DNA of 64,000 bases from the NCBI RefSeq assembly GCF_010731855.1, contig NZ_AP022620.1, forward strand, positions 5,084,001 to 5,148,000, written 5' to 3'. The first letter of the stretch is position 1; each line of letters opens with the position of its first letter. Origin of the DNA: Mycolicibacterium anyangense. GTDB lineage: Bacteria; Actinomycetota; Actinomycetes; Mycobacteriales; Mycobacteriaceae. The notes beneath the pieces were generated by a model. It did not search any database. It was not told where the DNA came from and worked only from the letters and a program-made list of their open reading frames with translations. The position numbers and the translations under genes were made by a program. Positions 53,175-62,884 of this stretch are shown here, piece by piece.

Positions 53175-53966
53175 TCAGATTCGGCGTAGTTGCTTTCGTG
53201 CGGCGCTCGCCAAGTGTTCGGCAGATGCGTGAGCTGCTGAAGCTACTCGGTCAACGTATCGGTTGCTCCCGATAGCTGCTCCGTTTTTTACGCGCATCAA
53301 ATGCCAGAGAGTCCTTGTATGCCAAATTGATTCTGTGCTGTGGACTCCTCCAGCCATAAAATCTGCGAGGAACTCTATCCATACTGCCGGAGCATGTGTG
53401 CGACATATTCGTACGAAGAACTCTTGATCTGCCGCCGTTCCGAACGATTCGTCAAACCCCCCGGTCTCCAGAAACAGGCGCCGGCTTACGTAACTTGCCG
53501 GATGTGGGATGTACTGTCGGCCGAATTCAAATTTTCGGCGATCGAAGGGGGCTTGCACTGTCCCGGAGAACGGCATCCGATTCGCGTCGGTGAAGCGCAT
53601 AGCTCCGTAACCCCATTGCCAGTCTTCGGATTCGGACCATCTGTTTGCCACAAAATCAAGTACAGATGGGTGTGTAAAGCCATCGCTCGAGTTTATGAAA
53701 ACTAGAAGGTCTCCTTGTGCCTTCCTCGCTCCTTTGTTCATTGCATCGAAGATCCCGCGGTCTTTCTCAGATACATAGGAAAATCGGGAAAGTCGCTGCT
53801 CCGCATCCGCGCAGAAATCCACGGTTCCGTCGCTGGAAAGGCCGTCGATGACGATGTGTTCGTAGTTGGAATATGTCTGATTTTCGACTGTATTCACAGT
53901 GTAAACGAGGCCATCCAGGTCATTCAGCGTGATCGTGATGACGCTAATGAGGGGAAGTGTTCTCAT
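53175..53966 (-). CDS. Family 2 glycosyltransferase
   Basis: The 263-residue protein starts MRTLPLISVITITLNDLDGL, the GT-A nucleotide-binding strand, with IDGLSSDGTVDFC and the acidic SEKDRGIFDAMNKGARKAQG. The metal-binding site reads VFINSSDGF in place of the more usual D-x-D, as in WcaA/WcaE-like GT2. TAADQEFFVRICR is the catalytic-base region. It likely adds one sugar to the lipid-linked repeat unit. It overlaps the end of the polymerase gene, showing coupling. Confidence 0.88.
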   Translation of the reverse strand: MRTLPLISVITITLNDLDGLVYTVNTVENQTYSNYEHIVIDGLSSDGTVDFCADAEQRLSRFSYVSEKDRGIFDAMNKGARKAQGDLLVFINSSDGFTHPSVLDFVANRWSESEDWQWGYGAMRFTDANRMPFSGTVQAPFDRRKFEFGRQYIPHPASYVSRRLFLETGGFDESFGTAADQEFFVRICRTHAPAVWIEFLADFMAGGVHSTESIWHTRTLWHLMRVKNGAAIGSNRYVDRVASAAHASAEHLASAARKQLRRI

Positions 53967-55251
53967 CTACAGGATCCTTCGTTCGGATTTCGGCGGGACG
54001 TTTAAGTTCTTGAAGTATGTGCAATGCTGCAGCAATTGCGATGGCTAAATGGGGAACGACCATCGGACTGAAGAGGACGTCCCAGATGGTCGACAACATA
54101 AGGAGAATTACGGCAGCGCGTAAACCGACTGATTTTAGCGTCGCGCTTGCCACCATCGCTGCATGTGACGTATATGCGAGCGTAAGAACGGCGAAGAGAA
54201 CACCTGCTGCACCATATACACCCCAGAATGTCCAAAACGTTGAGTGAAAATTGATCAAGCCCTGCTGGAATGATGCCGCTACGGTGCTGATGTCCTGCTG
54301 TGCTCGCGTGCTGAACGGCATGCTGCGGACTGCAAGCCAATAGTCATCTGAGGACGGCGTAACGCCGATTCCCATACCAAGGGGATTCTGTCGCCACAGT
54401 GCAATTGCGGCGCCCCACTCCGGGCGCCCGCCTAGGATCAGATTTCCGCCGGAACCCTCAAGTTGCTCGCGCGTGCGTTGCTCGAGGTAAGCACCGAGCA
54501 TGCCCGCGGTAGCCGCCTGCGTGATGAGCCACGCAACGATCGTGCTTGCAAAGACCGTAATGAGCCCGAATGAGGCAATCCGCGATGCTGACGGTCGTTT
54601 TCGCTGGCTTCCTGCCAGGACGGCTAACATAGCGGCGATCGCAAGAAAGGCTATCCAGGCTCGGAAGTCGCTCGCAATTGACACTGCGGCGAGTAGCGGC
54701 GTGATCACAAGTACTAGCAAGGGGCGACTGCGCGCGAGGAAGAGAATCACCAGCATCGAAACCGGTAGCGCTAGGCCGTACTTCCACGCGTTATCTTGCA
54801 GTCTCTCGTAGAACACGGGCGCCGCTATGAGGAGGCCCGCAAAGAACAACACCAGGGAACGTTGAAGCCCGAGTTTCGTTATGCACCAATAGGCTCCGAT
54901 CACGCTCGCAGTCAACCCGACCGGCAATGCGGCCTCGAATAGAAAGAACTTTGCACTGAACGTGCGTCCTTGGTCTTGAAGCAGCGAACCCTGAGCTACA
55001 AGCCACCCGGAAGGCACTAGCGCAACGAGGGCCACGATGAGCCATCGACCGCGGGTGTTGCGCCAGAGTGGGGGGAAAGTGACCGGAGCGAGCAGCAGTG
55101 CTATTGCACCGCCCAAGCTCATGCTGGTGGAGACGCCGGATGGCACCGCGAAAAGCATCGCCAAGGCGCTCGCGACTAGCTTGTCGATCGCGATACGCCC
55201 CGGTTGTGTTGGTACGGTGCTGGTTGAGGCGGAGCGCTGCAGACTAGGCAT
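53944..55251 (-). CDS. O-antigen ligase/Wzy-like polysaccharide polymerase
   Basis: The ATG at 55251 gives 435 residues with about 11-12 membrane helices and a larger periplasmic loop (about 275-335, NLILGGRPEWGAAIALWRQNPLGMGIG). That loop, with R-P-E-W and NP-x-G-x-G, is typical of WaaL/Wzy proteins. It would polymerise lipid-linked repeat units outside the membrane. Overlaps with flippase and GT2 genes support one operon. Confidence 0.82.
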   Translation of the reverse strand: MPSLQRSASTSTVPTQPGRIAIDKLVASALAMLFAVPSGVSTSMSLGGAIALLLAPVTFPPLWRNTRGRWLIVALVALVPSGWLVAQGSLLQDQGRTFSAKFFLFEAALPVGLTASVIGAYWCITKLGLQRSLVLFFAGLLIAAPVFYERLQDNAWKYGLALPVSMLVILFLARSRPLLVLVITPLLAAVSIASDFRAWIAFLAIAAMLAVLAGSQRKRPSASRIASFGLITVFASTIVAWLITQAATAGMLGAYLEQRTREQLEGSGGNLILGGRPEWGAAIALWRQNPLGMGIGVTPSSDDYWLAVRSMPFSTRAQQDISTVAASFQQGLINFHSTFWTFWGVYGAAGVLFAVLTLAYTSHAAMVASATLKSVGLRAAVILLMLSTIWDVLFSPMVVPHLAIAIAAALHILQELKRPAEIRTKDPVDENTSPH

Positions 55252-56557
55252 GACTTGCACGACTTCGTTCCGGGCGACGCAAGGAAACGTTTGCAGCGAC
55301 CATTATGGGGATTGCTTCGCCGATAGCAATTGCGGTGAAGATGCCTACTAATGGAGCGGTAGCCCCGTATCTGCCGGAACCCGCTAATCCGACGACTATA
55401 ACGATGACGGATGCGACCCATGCGGCTCCGGCTTGCAACCATAAACCGCGCGGGAAAGTCAATATCATTCCCGCCGGTAGCATCATCGCAAGAACAGTAA
55501 GTGTCGCACCGAGAATTGCGCACTGTGAGTAGGTGACCACGACCTTACCGGCGGTCGCGATGTCCACGGCAAATGGCCCGAGGACGGTTAGTCCGATGCC
55601 CGCAAACAGCCCGATTGCGGCACTTGCCAATGTGGCTAGCTGAAATTCATTGCGGACTGGGCGGCCCATGGAACGTGCCGCAGCGAACCGAGGCCAGAGC
55701 GCTAGGCCCGCAGTGACGACTACTGACATTAGTGGCTGGAAGAATGTCCACAGAGCCGAATACACGGCAACCTGCTGGAGCGTCGACACATGGGACAGCA
55801 CCAAGCGACCGCTCTGATAAACCACGGCGCCCCCTGCCGTCATTGCGATCATCGGCGTTGCCGTCCGGATCACTTCACCCAACACCCCACGTTGTGCACC
55901 TCGATGGTAACCGGCCGGCGCGCCTGGCATGGAGATGGCGGCAAACAGGAATCCAATCCAGTTGGTCAAGAAGACACCGAGCGACGAAACAGCGACGACA
56001 CCCGCGGTTTGCGCGCCGAAACCCAAAGCCGCCCCGATGACGCCGAGCGAAAAGACGGGCGTCAGTCCCTGAATGATGACTCCGTGTACGTATCGACCGA
56101 CGCCGAGGAGGATTTTTGTGCCTAGGCCGCCGGGCACCGAGAACCCGAAGATAGCCATCGCAATGCTGATCGGAGCGTTGAGGCTCGGGTCGGAAAGCCC
56201 GAGGAGACGGGGCCAGAGGCCAGAAGCGCCGAGAAAGACAGAGGTAGCCGCGATGAGGAAGGCGACGACGAACGAGATCGCTAGGCTCCGCCGAAGTATC
56301 GAGTGGAAACGACCTGGGTCTGTCTCCGCGACAGATGCGGCATTCGTGATAGCGGCGCCCAGTCCGAGGTCTGCGACGGGGAACAGGAGTGGAAGCCCCG
56401 CCACAAGCGAGTAGACAGCGAATGTCTGCGGCCCCAGCGCGGCGTTGATCAGCCGCGTCGTGAAGATCGTTGCGACTGCCGCGACGGGGAGGACTATCAA
56501 ACGCGCGGACATGCCCGAGAGAAGTTCGCGGACCACCCCGCGTTGCTGTCCAGTCAT
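55244..56557 (-). CDS. Wzx-like polysaccharide flippase
   Basis: The 437-residue protein has about 12-14 membrane helices and MOP-superfamily features: RLINAALGPQTFAVYSLVAG near the N-terminus, VADLGLGAAITNAASVAETD, and a Gly-rich C-terminal half. It moves undecaprenyl-linked repeat units to the outer face of the membrane. It overlaps the polymerase gene by 8 bp. Confidence 0.85.
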   Translation of the reverse strand: MTGQQRGVVRELLSGMSARLIVLPVAAVATIFTTRLINAALGPQTFAVYSLVAGLPLLFPVADLGLGAAITNAASVAETDPGRFHSILRRSLAISFVVAFLIAATSVFLGASGLWPRLLGLSDPSLNAPISIAMAIFGFSVPGGLGTKILLGVGRYVHGVIIQGLTPVFSLGVIGAALGFGAQTAGVVAVSSLGVFLTNWIGFLFAAISMPGAPAGYHRGAQRGVLGEVIRTATPMIAMTAGGAVVYQSGRLVLSHVSTLQQVAVYSALWTFFQPLMSVVVTAGLALWPRFAAARSMGRPVRNEFQLATLASAAIGLFAGIGLTVLGPFAVDIATAGKVVVTYSQCAILGATLTVLAMMLPAGMILTFPRGLWLQAGAAWVASVIVIVVGLAGSGRYGATAPLVGIFTAIAIGEAIPIMVAANVSLRRPERSRASHA

Positions 56558-56788
56558 CGTGGGGCGCGTGGGGACACTCGCCTCAGCACCCCGAGGACGG
56601 TGGAGCAGATATTCGCGGGATGCCGCATATCTCCAACAATGCCTTCAGCATGCTGTCGAGTGGGGCCCGCGTACGTTCATTCGGGATAGCGTACGCGCGA
56701 CATTCTCCGCGGGCGTGTATGGAGCCGCTAACATCTGCTTTCAGCGTTAACACCGTACGGGGGGATTAGTAGCGATGAAGATTGAGCC
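56558..56788. other. Divergent promoter region between wzx-like and dehydrogenase genes
   Basis: A 231-bp gap between divergent genes probably contains both promoters. No gene is credible. No clear operator is recognised. Confidence 0.4.
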
Positions 56789-58126
56789 GTGAGCGACCGA
56801 ATCGGGATGCGCGTAGGCGTCTACGGGCTGGGCTACGTTGGCTGCGTCTCGGCGGTATGCCTGGCGTCGCAGGGGTGCCAGGTCATCGGTGTCGACGTGA
56901 ACGCCGACAAGGTCGAGATGCTCGGCAGCGGGAAGGCGCCGATCGTCGAAGAGCGGATCGGCGACCTGACTTCTGAGGTCGTTGCCGCAGGAATGCTGAG
57001 GGTCACGACCGAGGCGCGAGATGCCGTAACTGAGTCTGATGTTTCTCTGGTGTGTGTTGGTACGCCTTCAACGCACACAGGGGAGCTGACTACGACGTTC
57101 CTCGAGCAGGTCACTTCGCAGATCGGGTTGGCTCTCGCGACCACGGACCGCTGGCACGTCGTTGTCTATCGCAGCACCATGATTCCGGGAACTTGCGAGA
57201 ATCTGCTGATCCCCATGCTTGAAAGGTTGTCGGGGAAGCGCGTGGGCGTTGATTTCGGCGTCTGCGTCAATCCTGAGTTTCTGCGCGAAGGCACAAGTGT
57301 CGCGGATTTTTTCGATCCGCCCAAAACGGTTGTCGGGGCTAGTGATTCACGTGCGGCTGAGGCCGTCATGGCGCTGTATGCGAACCTGCCGGGGCCGCGC
57401 TATACAGTGGCGATCAGTGTCGCTGAGATGACAAAGTACGTTGACAACAGCTTTCACGCGTTCAAGGTGGCGTTTGCTAACGAGATTGGCGCCATCTGTG
57501 CGTCGCTCGGTCTTGATTCATTCGATGTAATGGACATCTTCCTGGCTGACACCAAGCTGAACTTGGGACCTGCCTATCTGCGGCCTGGGTTTGCTTTCGG
57601 GGGCTCTTGCTTGCCGAAGGATGTCAGGGCGCTTAACCACATAGCCCGACGCAACATCGTAGACACGCCCTTGATTGGAAATCTGTTGCGCTCCAACGAG
57701 AGTCACTTGCAAAGAGCTCTCGATTTGGTCATTGCCGATGGGCGGCGCAAAGTCGGGATCTTCGGTCTGTCATTCAAGTCTGGGACGGATGATCTCCGGG
57801 AGAGTCCTTTGGTTGAATTGGCGGAGCGCCTGATCGGCAAAGGATTCGAGGTGAAGGTCTTCGACGCGAACGTCACGCTGTCTCGGCTAGTTGGCGCGAA
57901 CCGCGCCTATATCAGTGAACGGCTTCCACATATCGGCCAGTTGCTCGTTGACGACCTCGACGCAGTTCTTCGGCACGGCGAGATCTTGATCGTCGGCTCG
58001 CGCACACCTGAGGTCTGTGACGCGGTCACGCGGCGCGCGGCAGACCAGCTGGTTATCGACCTAGTGCGTCTACCTGACGCAAAACAGTTGAATGGCAGCG
58101 GTAGCTATCGGGGCATCGCCTGGTAG
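56789..58126 (+). CDS. UDP-glucose/GDP-mannose dehydrogenase family protein, AlgD-like
   Basis: The 445-residue protein has the NAD fold MRVGVYGLGYVGCVSAVCLA, catalytic-domain CVNPEFLREGTSVADFF, KYVDNSFHAFKVAFANEIG, and the active-site Cys in GFAFGGSCLPKDVRALNH. NSFHAFKV and FGGSCLPKD are as in GDP-mannose 6-dehydrogenase (AlgD); UDP-glucose dehydrogenase is the alternative. It oxidises the sugar nucleotide twice to the uronate. It provides an acidic sugar for the polymer. Confidence 0.87.
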   Translation: MSDRIGMRVGVYGLGYVGCVSAVCLASQGCQVIGVDVNADKVEMLGSGKAPIVEERIGDLTSEVVAAGMLRVTTEARDAVTESDVSLVCVGTPSTHTGELTTTFLEQVTSQIGLALATTDRWHVVVYRSTMIPGTCENLLIPMLERLSGKRVGVDFGVCVNPEFLREGTSVADFFDPPKTVVGASDSRAAEAVMALYANLPGPRYTVAISVAEMTKYVDNSFHAFKVAFANEIGAICASLGLDSFDVMDIFLADTKLNLGPAYLRPGFAFGGSCLPKDVRALNHIARRNIVDTPLIGNLLRSNESHLQRALDLVIADGRRKVGIFGLSFKSGTDDLRESPLVELAERLIGKGFEVKVFDANVTLSRLVGANRAYISERLPHIGQLLVDDLDAVLRHGEILIVGSRTPEVCDAVTRRAADQLVIDLVRLPDAKQLNGSGSYRGIAW

Positions 58127-58252
58127 CGGGCGTTCCAGCCGAATGTCACGGCGGACCCCTTGAAGCCCGAGCTATCGTTGCAGCGGTTTTTGCGGGCCCA
58201 CAGTGTGATGCCAAAGCGGGAACTACAATCGGTGGAAGAGCGGGGGAGGCTC

Positions 58253-59503
58253 ATGGACGTAGCGCACTCTGGCCGGAGAAGGCACATTCTCATTCTGGTC
58301 GAAAACCTTTCGGTGCCTTTCGATCGCCGGGTGTGGCAGGAGAGCTGCGCACTGGTTGACGCTGGCTTCGAGGTGACTGTGATCTGTCCGGCTGGGGTGA
58401 ATCGTGACCATCTCAGCGAGGAGGTACTCAACGGCATCCGCATCCTGCGCTACCCGCTGCGCCCAGCGGCGGGAGGACCAACCGGATATCTCCGGGAATA
58501 CGCTCTCGCGCTCTGGCACACGTTGAAGCTTGCAGTGAAGGTCCGTCGGAAGGGCGCGATCGATGCTGTACACGCGTGCAATCCACCGGACCTACTCTTT
58601 CTCGTCGCACTGGCTCTTCGACCCTTCGGCACACGTTTCGTTTTCGACCACCATGACCTCGTGCCCGAGCTGTTCCAGTCGCGCTTCTCGCGTCCCTCGG
58701 CAATTCTGTATTGGGCGACCCGATTCGTTGAACGTCTGACTTTTGCAGCTGCGGATGGCGTGATCTCCACAAACGAGAGTTATCGGCAGGTGGCCATTGG
58801 CCGAGGCAAGGTGCCGCCAGAAAGAGTCACGGTCGTACGCAGCGCGCCGGATCTCAGTCGTTTTGTCCCGCGACCCCCAGATGACAGCCTGCGCAACAGC
58901 AAGCGCTACCTCCTTGCCTATCTTGGCGTCATGGGGCCCCAAGATGGCGTTGACTATGCGTTGCGGGCACTAAAGATACTGCGCGACGACATCGGTCGCG
59001 ATGACTTCCATTGCATCTTCATGGGAGCTGGGGACAGCTACGCCGATATGGTTGCGCTGGCCAAGAGCCTGGACATCGATGACATCGCGGAATTCCCGGG
59101 TCGGGTTCCTGACGAGTACGTCCAGCGTTGCCTCTCGACGGCTGACGTTTGTCTGTCCCCGGACCCGCTAAACCCGCTCAATAACGTTTCGACTATGAAT
59201 AAGGTTCTTGAGTACATGGCGATGTCGCGCCCGATTGTGTCCTTCGAACTCATCGAGGCCCGTCATTCGGCTGGCGACGCTGCAATCTATGTGTCAGCAA
59301 ATGACGAAGTCGCGTTCGCGCGGGCGATCAGCGATCTCCTCGATGACCCCACGCGCCGAGCTGAAATGGGTCAGTTTGGGAGAAGCCGGCTCGAAAGACA
59401 GCTGTCTTGGGAGTTCTCCAGCCGACAGCTGGTCGCGTTCTACCAACGATTGCTCGGCGAACCGAACACCGCGGGCTACGCGCCCGGCCAACGAGTCCCC
59501 TGA
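58253..59503 (+). CDS. Family 4 glycosyltransferase of the polysaccharide locus
   Basis: The ATG at 58253 follows GGGGGAGG and starts the conserved domain (MDVAHSGRRRHILILVENLS); an earlier TTG at 58160 is possible. About 416 residues. GT-B features: VPFDRRVWQESCALVDAGFE, FVFDHHDLVPELFQSRF, and the donor-site EYMAMSRPIVSFELIEARHS (related to E-x7-E). WbuB-like. It adds a sugar to the lipid-linked intermediate. Confidence 0.85.
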   Translation: MDVAHSGRRRHILILVENLSVPFDRRVWQESCALVDAGFEVTVICPAGVNRDHLSEEVLNGIRILRYPLRPAAGGPTGYLREYALALWHTLKLAVKVRRKGAIDAVHACNPPDLLFLVALALRPFGTRFVFDHHDLVPELFQSRFSRPSAILYWATRFVERLTFAAADGVISTNESYRQVAIGRGKVPPERVTVVRSAPDLSRFVPRPPDDSLRNSKRYLLAYLGVMGPQDGVDYALRALKILRDDIGRDDFHCIFMGAGDSYADMVALAKSLDIDDIAEFPGRVPDEYVQRCLSTADVCLSPDPLNPLNNVSTMNKVLEYMAMSRPIVSFELIEARHSAGDAAIYVSANDEVAFARAISDLLDDPTRRAEMGQFGRSRLERQLSWEFSSRQLVAFYQRLLGEPNTAGYAPGQRVP

Positions 59504-59612
59504 TGGTTCCTGAAGTCTCGTCTTCGATCGCCGGATGGGGCCGTTAAGCGATGAGGAAGTCTGCGGCCGTAAAGACGCACTTTGGTCTCACCGGCGCCCC
59601 TGGGTACTTCGC

Positions 59613-62600
59613 ATGAGTCGTCTCAGCTGGTACGCACATCGGCTTCGAACCATGGGTGCACGCGAAGTCCTCTGGCGAGTAACCAGACAGCTACACCGCC
59701 TAAGAACTGGTGGCGGGCACACCGAGGGGACTGTCAAGTTGACCGGCTCGCTTGACGTGCGGACTGCGCTGGAACGCTTTCGGCTTGGTGATGGCCGCCC
59801 TGTGCTCCTTGATCGGCAACGCGCGCAAGCGATTCGCGCGGACTATCCAGCGCTTCTCGATTCGCTCTTGGAAGCGGCTGACAGCGCAATCCAACCCTCT
59901 TTTCGCTTCTTCGGTTATCCGGATGTGACGCTGGACCGGCCGATCGACTGGCATTACGACCCAATCTCCAATGTCCATTGGCCGCAGCTTCCGTCAGAGC
60001 GGATCAACCACCGTGTGTTTGATGGCGACGTCAAGTGGATCTGGGAACTCAACCGTCTCCAGCATTTGCCGTGGTTGGCGCAGGCCTGGCTCTTCACTGA
60101 TGATGTTCGCTATGAGCGGGCGGCCTTCGAGCACCTGGATTCCTGGATCGACCAGAATCCACCCGGCCACGGCATAGCGTGGCGTGGCGCGTTCGAGGCT
60201 GGAATTCGCGCCGTCTCGATTGCGGTGGCTCTGCAGGGGCTGCGCGATTCCGCTGAGCTTACGGTCGACCGCTTCGACAAGATCCTCGCAGTCCTCAATG
60301 AAAGTGCCCGCCGTTGCTGGCAAGACCGCTCGCTCTACAGCTCTGCTAACAATCACCTGGTAGGCGAGATGGCAGGACTTGCTGTCATCGCGCTGATGTT
60401 TCCCGAGTTCCCACAATCGTCCGAGTGGGAGGTGTCAGCAGTCCAGATTCTGTGCGCCGAGGCGGAGAGACAGATACTGCCTGACGGGGTTGGCGCTGAA
60501 CAGGCCATCGGCTACCAAATGTTCACCGTCGAGCTGATGCAGGTTGTCGCCGTTCTGCTGCTCCAGCGGGACGGGCGCGCGCCTCGGCAGCTTGTCGATG
60601 CCATCAGTCGTAGCACGTCGTTTCTTGCGGGAGTGATTGGACAAGACGATCCACCCCCGCGATACGGTGATGACGACGAGGGCTTCGCTTTGCGGCTCGG
60701 GCCCGAAGGCGTGCGAGACATTCGGGATCATCTTGGAATCGTGTCGGTCTTCGATTGGGCTTCTGCTGGTAAGGCATTCGGTAACGAGACATTGACTTCG
60801 CAGTGGTACCGCGTAGTAGCGCCCCGCTCATCATTGACAGCTTCAACACCCGTCGCGGAACCGCAGAGCTTCGTCGCACCTGATGGCGGTCTGGTCGTGT
60901 TACGCAGCGGACGCCGCCGCACCATGATGGATGTCGGCCCACTGGGGTATCTATCCATTGCCGCCCACGGCCACGCTGATGCGTTGGCCGTCACTGTGAG
61001 CGCTGATGGCCAAGAGATCATCGGCGATCCGGGTACAGGGAGCTATTACGGGCATCCAGAGTGGCGCTCGGCAATGCGGGGGACGCGCGCCCATGCGACT
61101 GTCTGTATTGACGATCAGGATCAGTCGATCAACGCCGGCGCGTTCATGTGGTTGCGGCACGCACGCACACATGTTCGCGAGATTGACTTGAACGCAGGAG
61201 TTGTCGACGCGGAACACGATGGCTACACGCGTCTTCCGGGCGGCCCTGTCCACCGACGCCTCTTGATCGCCCCCGGTGATGAGCCCTGGCAGTTGGTAGT
61301 GGATGTGGTCACCGGGACTGGCAGCCATGAGGTGAGGGCTTCCTGGCCACTTCATCCCAGCCTTGAGGTGGAGCGAATCTCATCCGGGCACAACGTGTCC
61401 CGGCAGGGTTCTGCCGTTCTGCAATTGCTGTACGCGTCAAATGCGCCGCTGGTGGTCGACGAGGTCCGAGGCGACACCATGCAGAACTTGGGCTGGTGGT
61501 CCGATCGATTAGAGAGCCGCACACCTTCGTGGTGGCTAGGCGCAGTCGCCAATGTCGAGCTTCCTGTCGTCATCGCAACCCTGCTCGCGGCATCCGACGG
61601 TTACAGAGCCGACGGCTTGTCAGTCGAGGTCGAGGGCGATCGGGTCGAGGTGCAATGGAGCGAGGAAGGTGAGAGGCGCGCGGTCACGATCCCGGTAAGG
61701 ACTGGCGAGGTTGGAAGACTCGGCCGTGCAGTGTGGGTTTCGACGAGCTTATCCACCCGCGGAGGGATCTCTACATACGTCCGGAATGTGCGCGAGACAG
61801 ATCTATGGCGGAGCTGGGACGTGCATCACGTGGCTACTCACTGCAACGGTGGCACGCTGACCCGGTGCGCAATGTTCGTGTACGGTTTCGGCGATTTCGT
61901 GTGGCACTTGATAACCAGACGGCCCCAGATCGCCCACATTCACATGTCGTCCTACGGAAGCTTCGTACGCAAGTTCTTGGTGATGTGGACGGCCAAAGCG
62001 TTCCGGCTTCCAGTGGTTCTTCACGTCCACGGGTCCCGGTTTAACGAATTCGCCGACGGTGCATCAAGACCGGGACGTCTACTGATCCGCACTGCGCTCG
62101 AGCACGCGGACGCAGTAATCGCGCTCGGGAGTCACTGGGCGGAAGAACTCCATCGGATCGCGCCCAATGCTCGTATCGAGGTAGTTCCCAACGCCGTACG
62201 GCTGCAAAGCAAGGTTCAACAGGACTCCGTCAGCCCTGCACACGTCGTGTTCCTAGGCGAAGTAGGGGAACGCAAGGGCACTTTCGCGCTTCTAGAGGCT
62301 TGGGCGAAATTAGTCGCACATACCGACTGCCCGCCGGTCAAACTGACAATTGCTGGTGACGGTGAGATCGATCGCCTTCGCAACAGGATCGCGGAACTCG
62401 GGATCGACGCAAGCGTTGAGGTGCGCGGCTGGTTGTCGGAATATCAGGTTGCGGCACTGTTGAACGATGTTCAAGTGCTGGTTCTGCCTTCGATGAACGA
62501 AGGGCAGCCCATGGCGATACTCGAGGCCATGTCCCGAGGCATATGCGTCGTCGCCAGTACGGTCGGTGGTATTCCCGAGATGCTGAGCGACTCCGCCGGC

Positions 62601-62798
62601 ATTCTTGTCGAACCAGACGACACAGAGATGCTTGCGAGCGCGCTCCTTCAGGTCGTGAGTGATAGCGACGCACGGGCTCGTTATGGGGCATCGGCCTATC
62701 GACGAATTGAAGAGGAATTCAATATCGAGATAGCTGCAGACCGGATCGACAAGATCTACCGGACCATCTTGCAACGTAGGAACATACCTCGTGACTAA
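59613..62798 (+). CDS. Fusion of heparinase II/III-like lyase and family 4 glycosyltransferase
   Basis: The ATG at 59613 (MSRLSWYAHRLRTMGAREVL) gives 1061 residues. Residues about 60-370 form the alpha-toroid of heparinase II/III-like lyases (WELNRLQHLPWLAQAWLFTD, YSSANNHLVGEMAGLAVIAL, GAEQAIGYQMFTVELMQVVA). About 410-690 form the beta-sandwich, with LGYLSIAAHGHADALAVTVS and GDPGTGSYYGHPEWRSAMRG. About 702-1061 form a GT4 domain (GRAVWVSTSLSTRGGISTYV, VVPNAVRLQS, VLPSMNEGQPMAILEAMSRG). No signal peptide. Lyases of this group act on uronate polymers. Combining cleavage and synthesis in one chain is unusual. Confidence 0.85.
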   Translation: MSRLSWYAHRLRTMGAREVLWRVTRQLHRLRTGGGHTEGTVKLTGSLDVRTALERFRLGDGRPVLLDRQRAQAIRADYPALLDSLLEAADSAIQPSFRFFGYPDVTLDRPIDWHYDPISNVHWPQLPSERINHRVFDGDVKWIWELNRLQHLPWLAQAWLFTDDVRYERAAFEHLDSWIDQNPPGHGIAWRGAFEAGIRAVSIAVALQGLRDSAELTVDRFDKILAVLNESARRCWQDRSLYSSANNHLVGEMAGLAVIALMFPEFPQSSEWEVSAVQILCAEAERQILPDGVGAEQAIGYQMFTVELMQVVAVLLLQRDGRAPRQLVDAISRSTSFLAGVIGQDDPPPRYGDDDEGFALRLGPEGVRDIRDHLGIVSVFDWASAGKAFGNETLTSQWYRVVAPRSSLTASTPVAEPQSFVAPDGGLVVLRSGRRRTMMDVGPLGYLSIAAHGHADALAVTVSADGQEIIGDPGTGSYYGHPEWRSAMRGTRAHATVCIDDQDQSINAGAFMWLRHARTHVREIDLNAGVVDAEHDGYTRLPGGPVHRRLLIAPGDEPWQLVVDVVTGTGSHEVRASWPLHPSLEVERISSGHNVSRQGSAVLQLLYASNAPLVVDEVRGDTMQNLGWWSDRLESRTPSWWLGAVANVELPVVIATLLAASDGYRADGLSVEVEGDRVEVQWSEEGERRAVTIPVRTGEVGRLGRAVWVSTSLSTRGGISTYVRNVRETDLWRSWDVHHVATHCNGGTLTRCAMFVYGFGDFVWHLITRRPQIAHIHMSSYGSFVRKFLVMWTAKAFRLPVVLHVHGSRFNEFADGASRPGRLLIRTALEHADAVIALGSHWAEELHRIAPNARIEVVPNAVRLQSKVQQDSVSPAHVVFLGEVGERKGTFALLEAWAKLVAHTDCPPVKLTIAGDGEIDRLRNRIAELGIDASVEVRGWLSEYQVAALLNDVQVLVLPSMNEGQPMAILEAMSRGICVVASTVGGIPEMLSDSAGILVEPDDTEMLASALLQVVSDSDARARYGASAYRRIEEEFNIEIAADRIDKIYRTILQRRNIPRD

Positions 62799-62884
62799 GG
62801 CATGGCAACTTCTGTCAATCTCGAGTGTGTCGTTGGGACGTGCGCGTCAGTCAGAACATCCACTCGGAGTGAGTCCTCGCGCGG

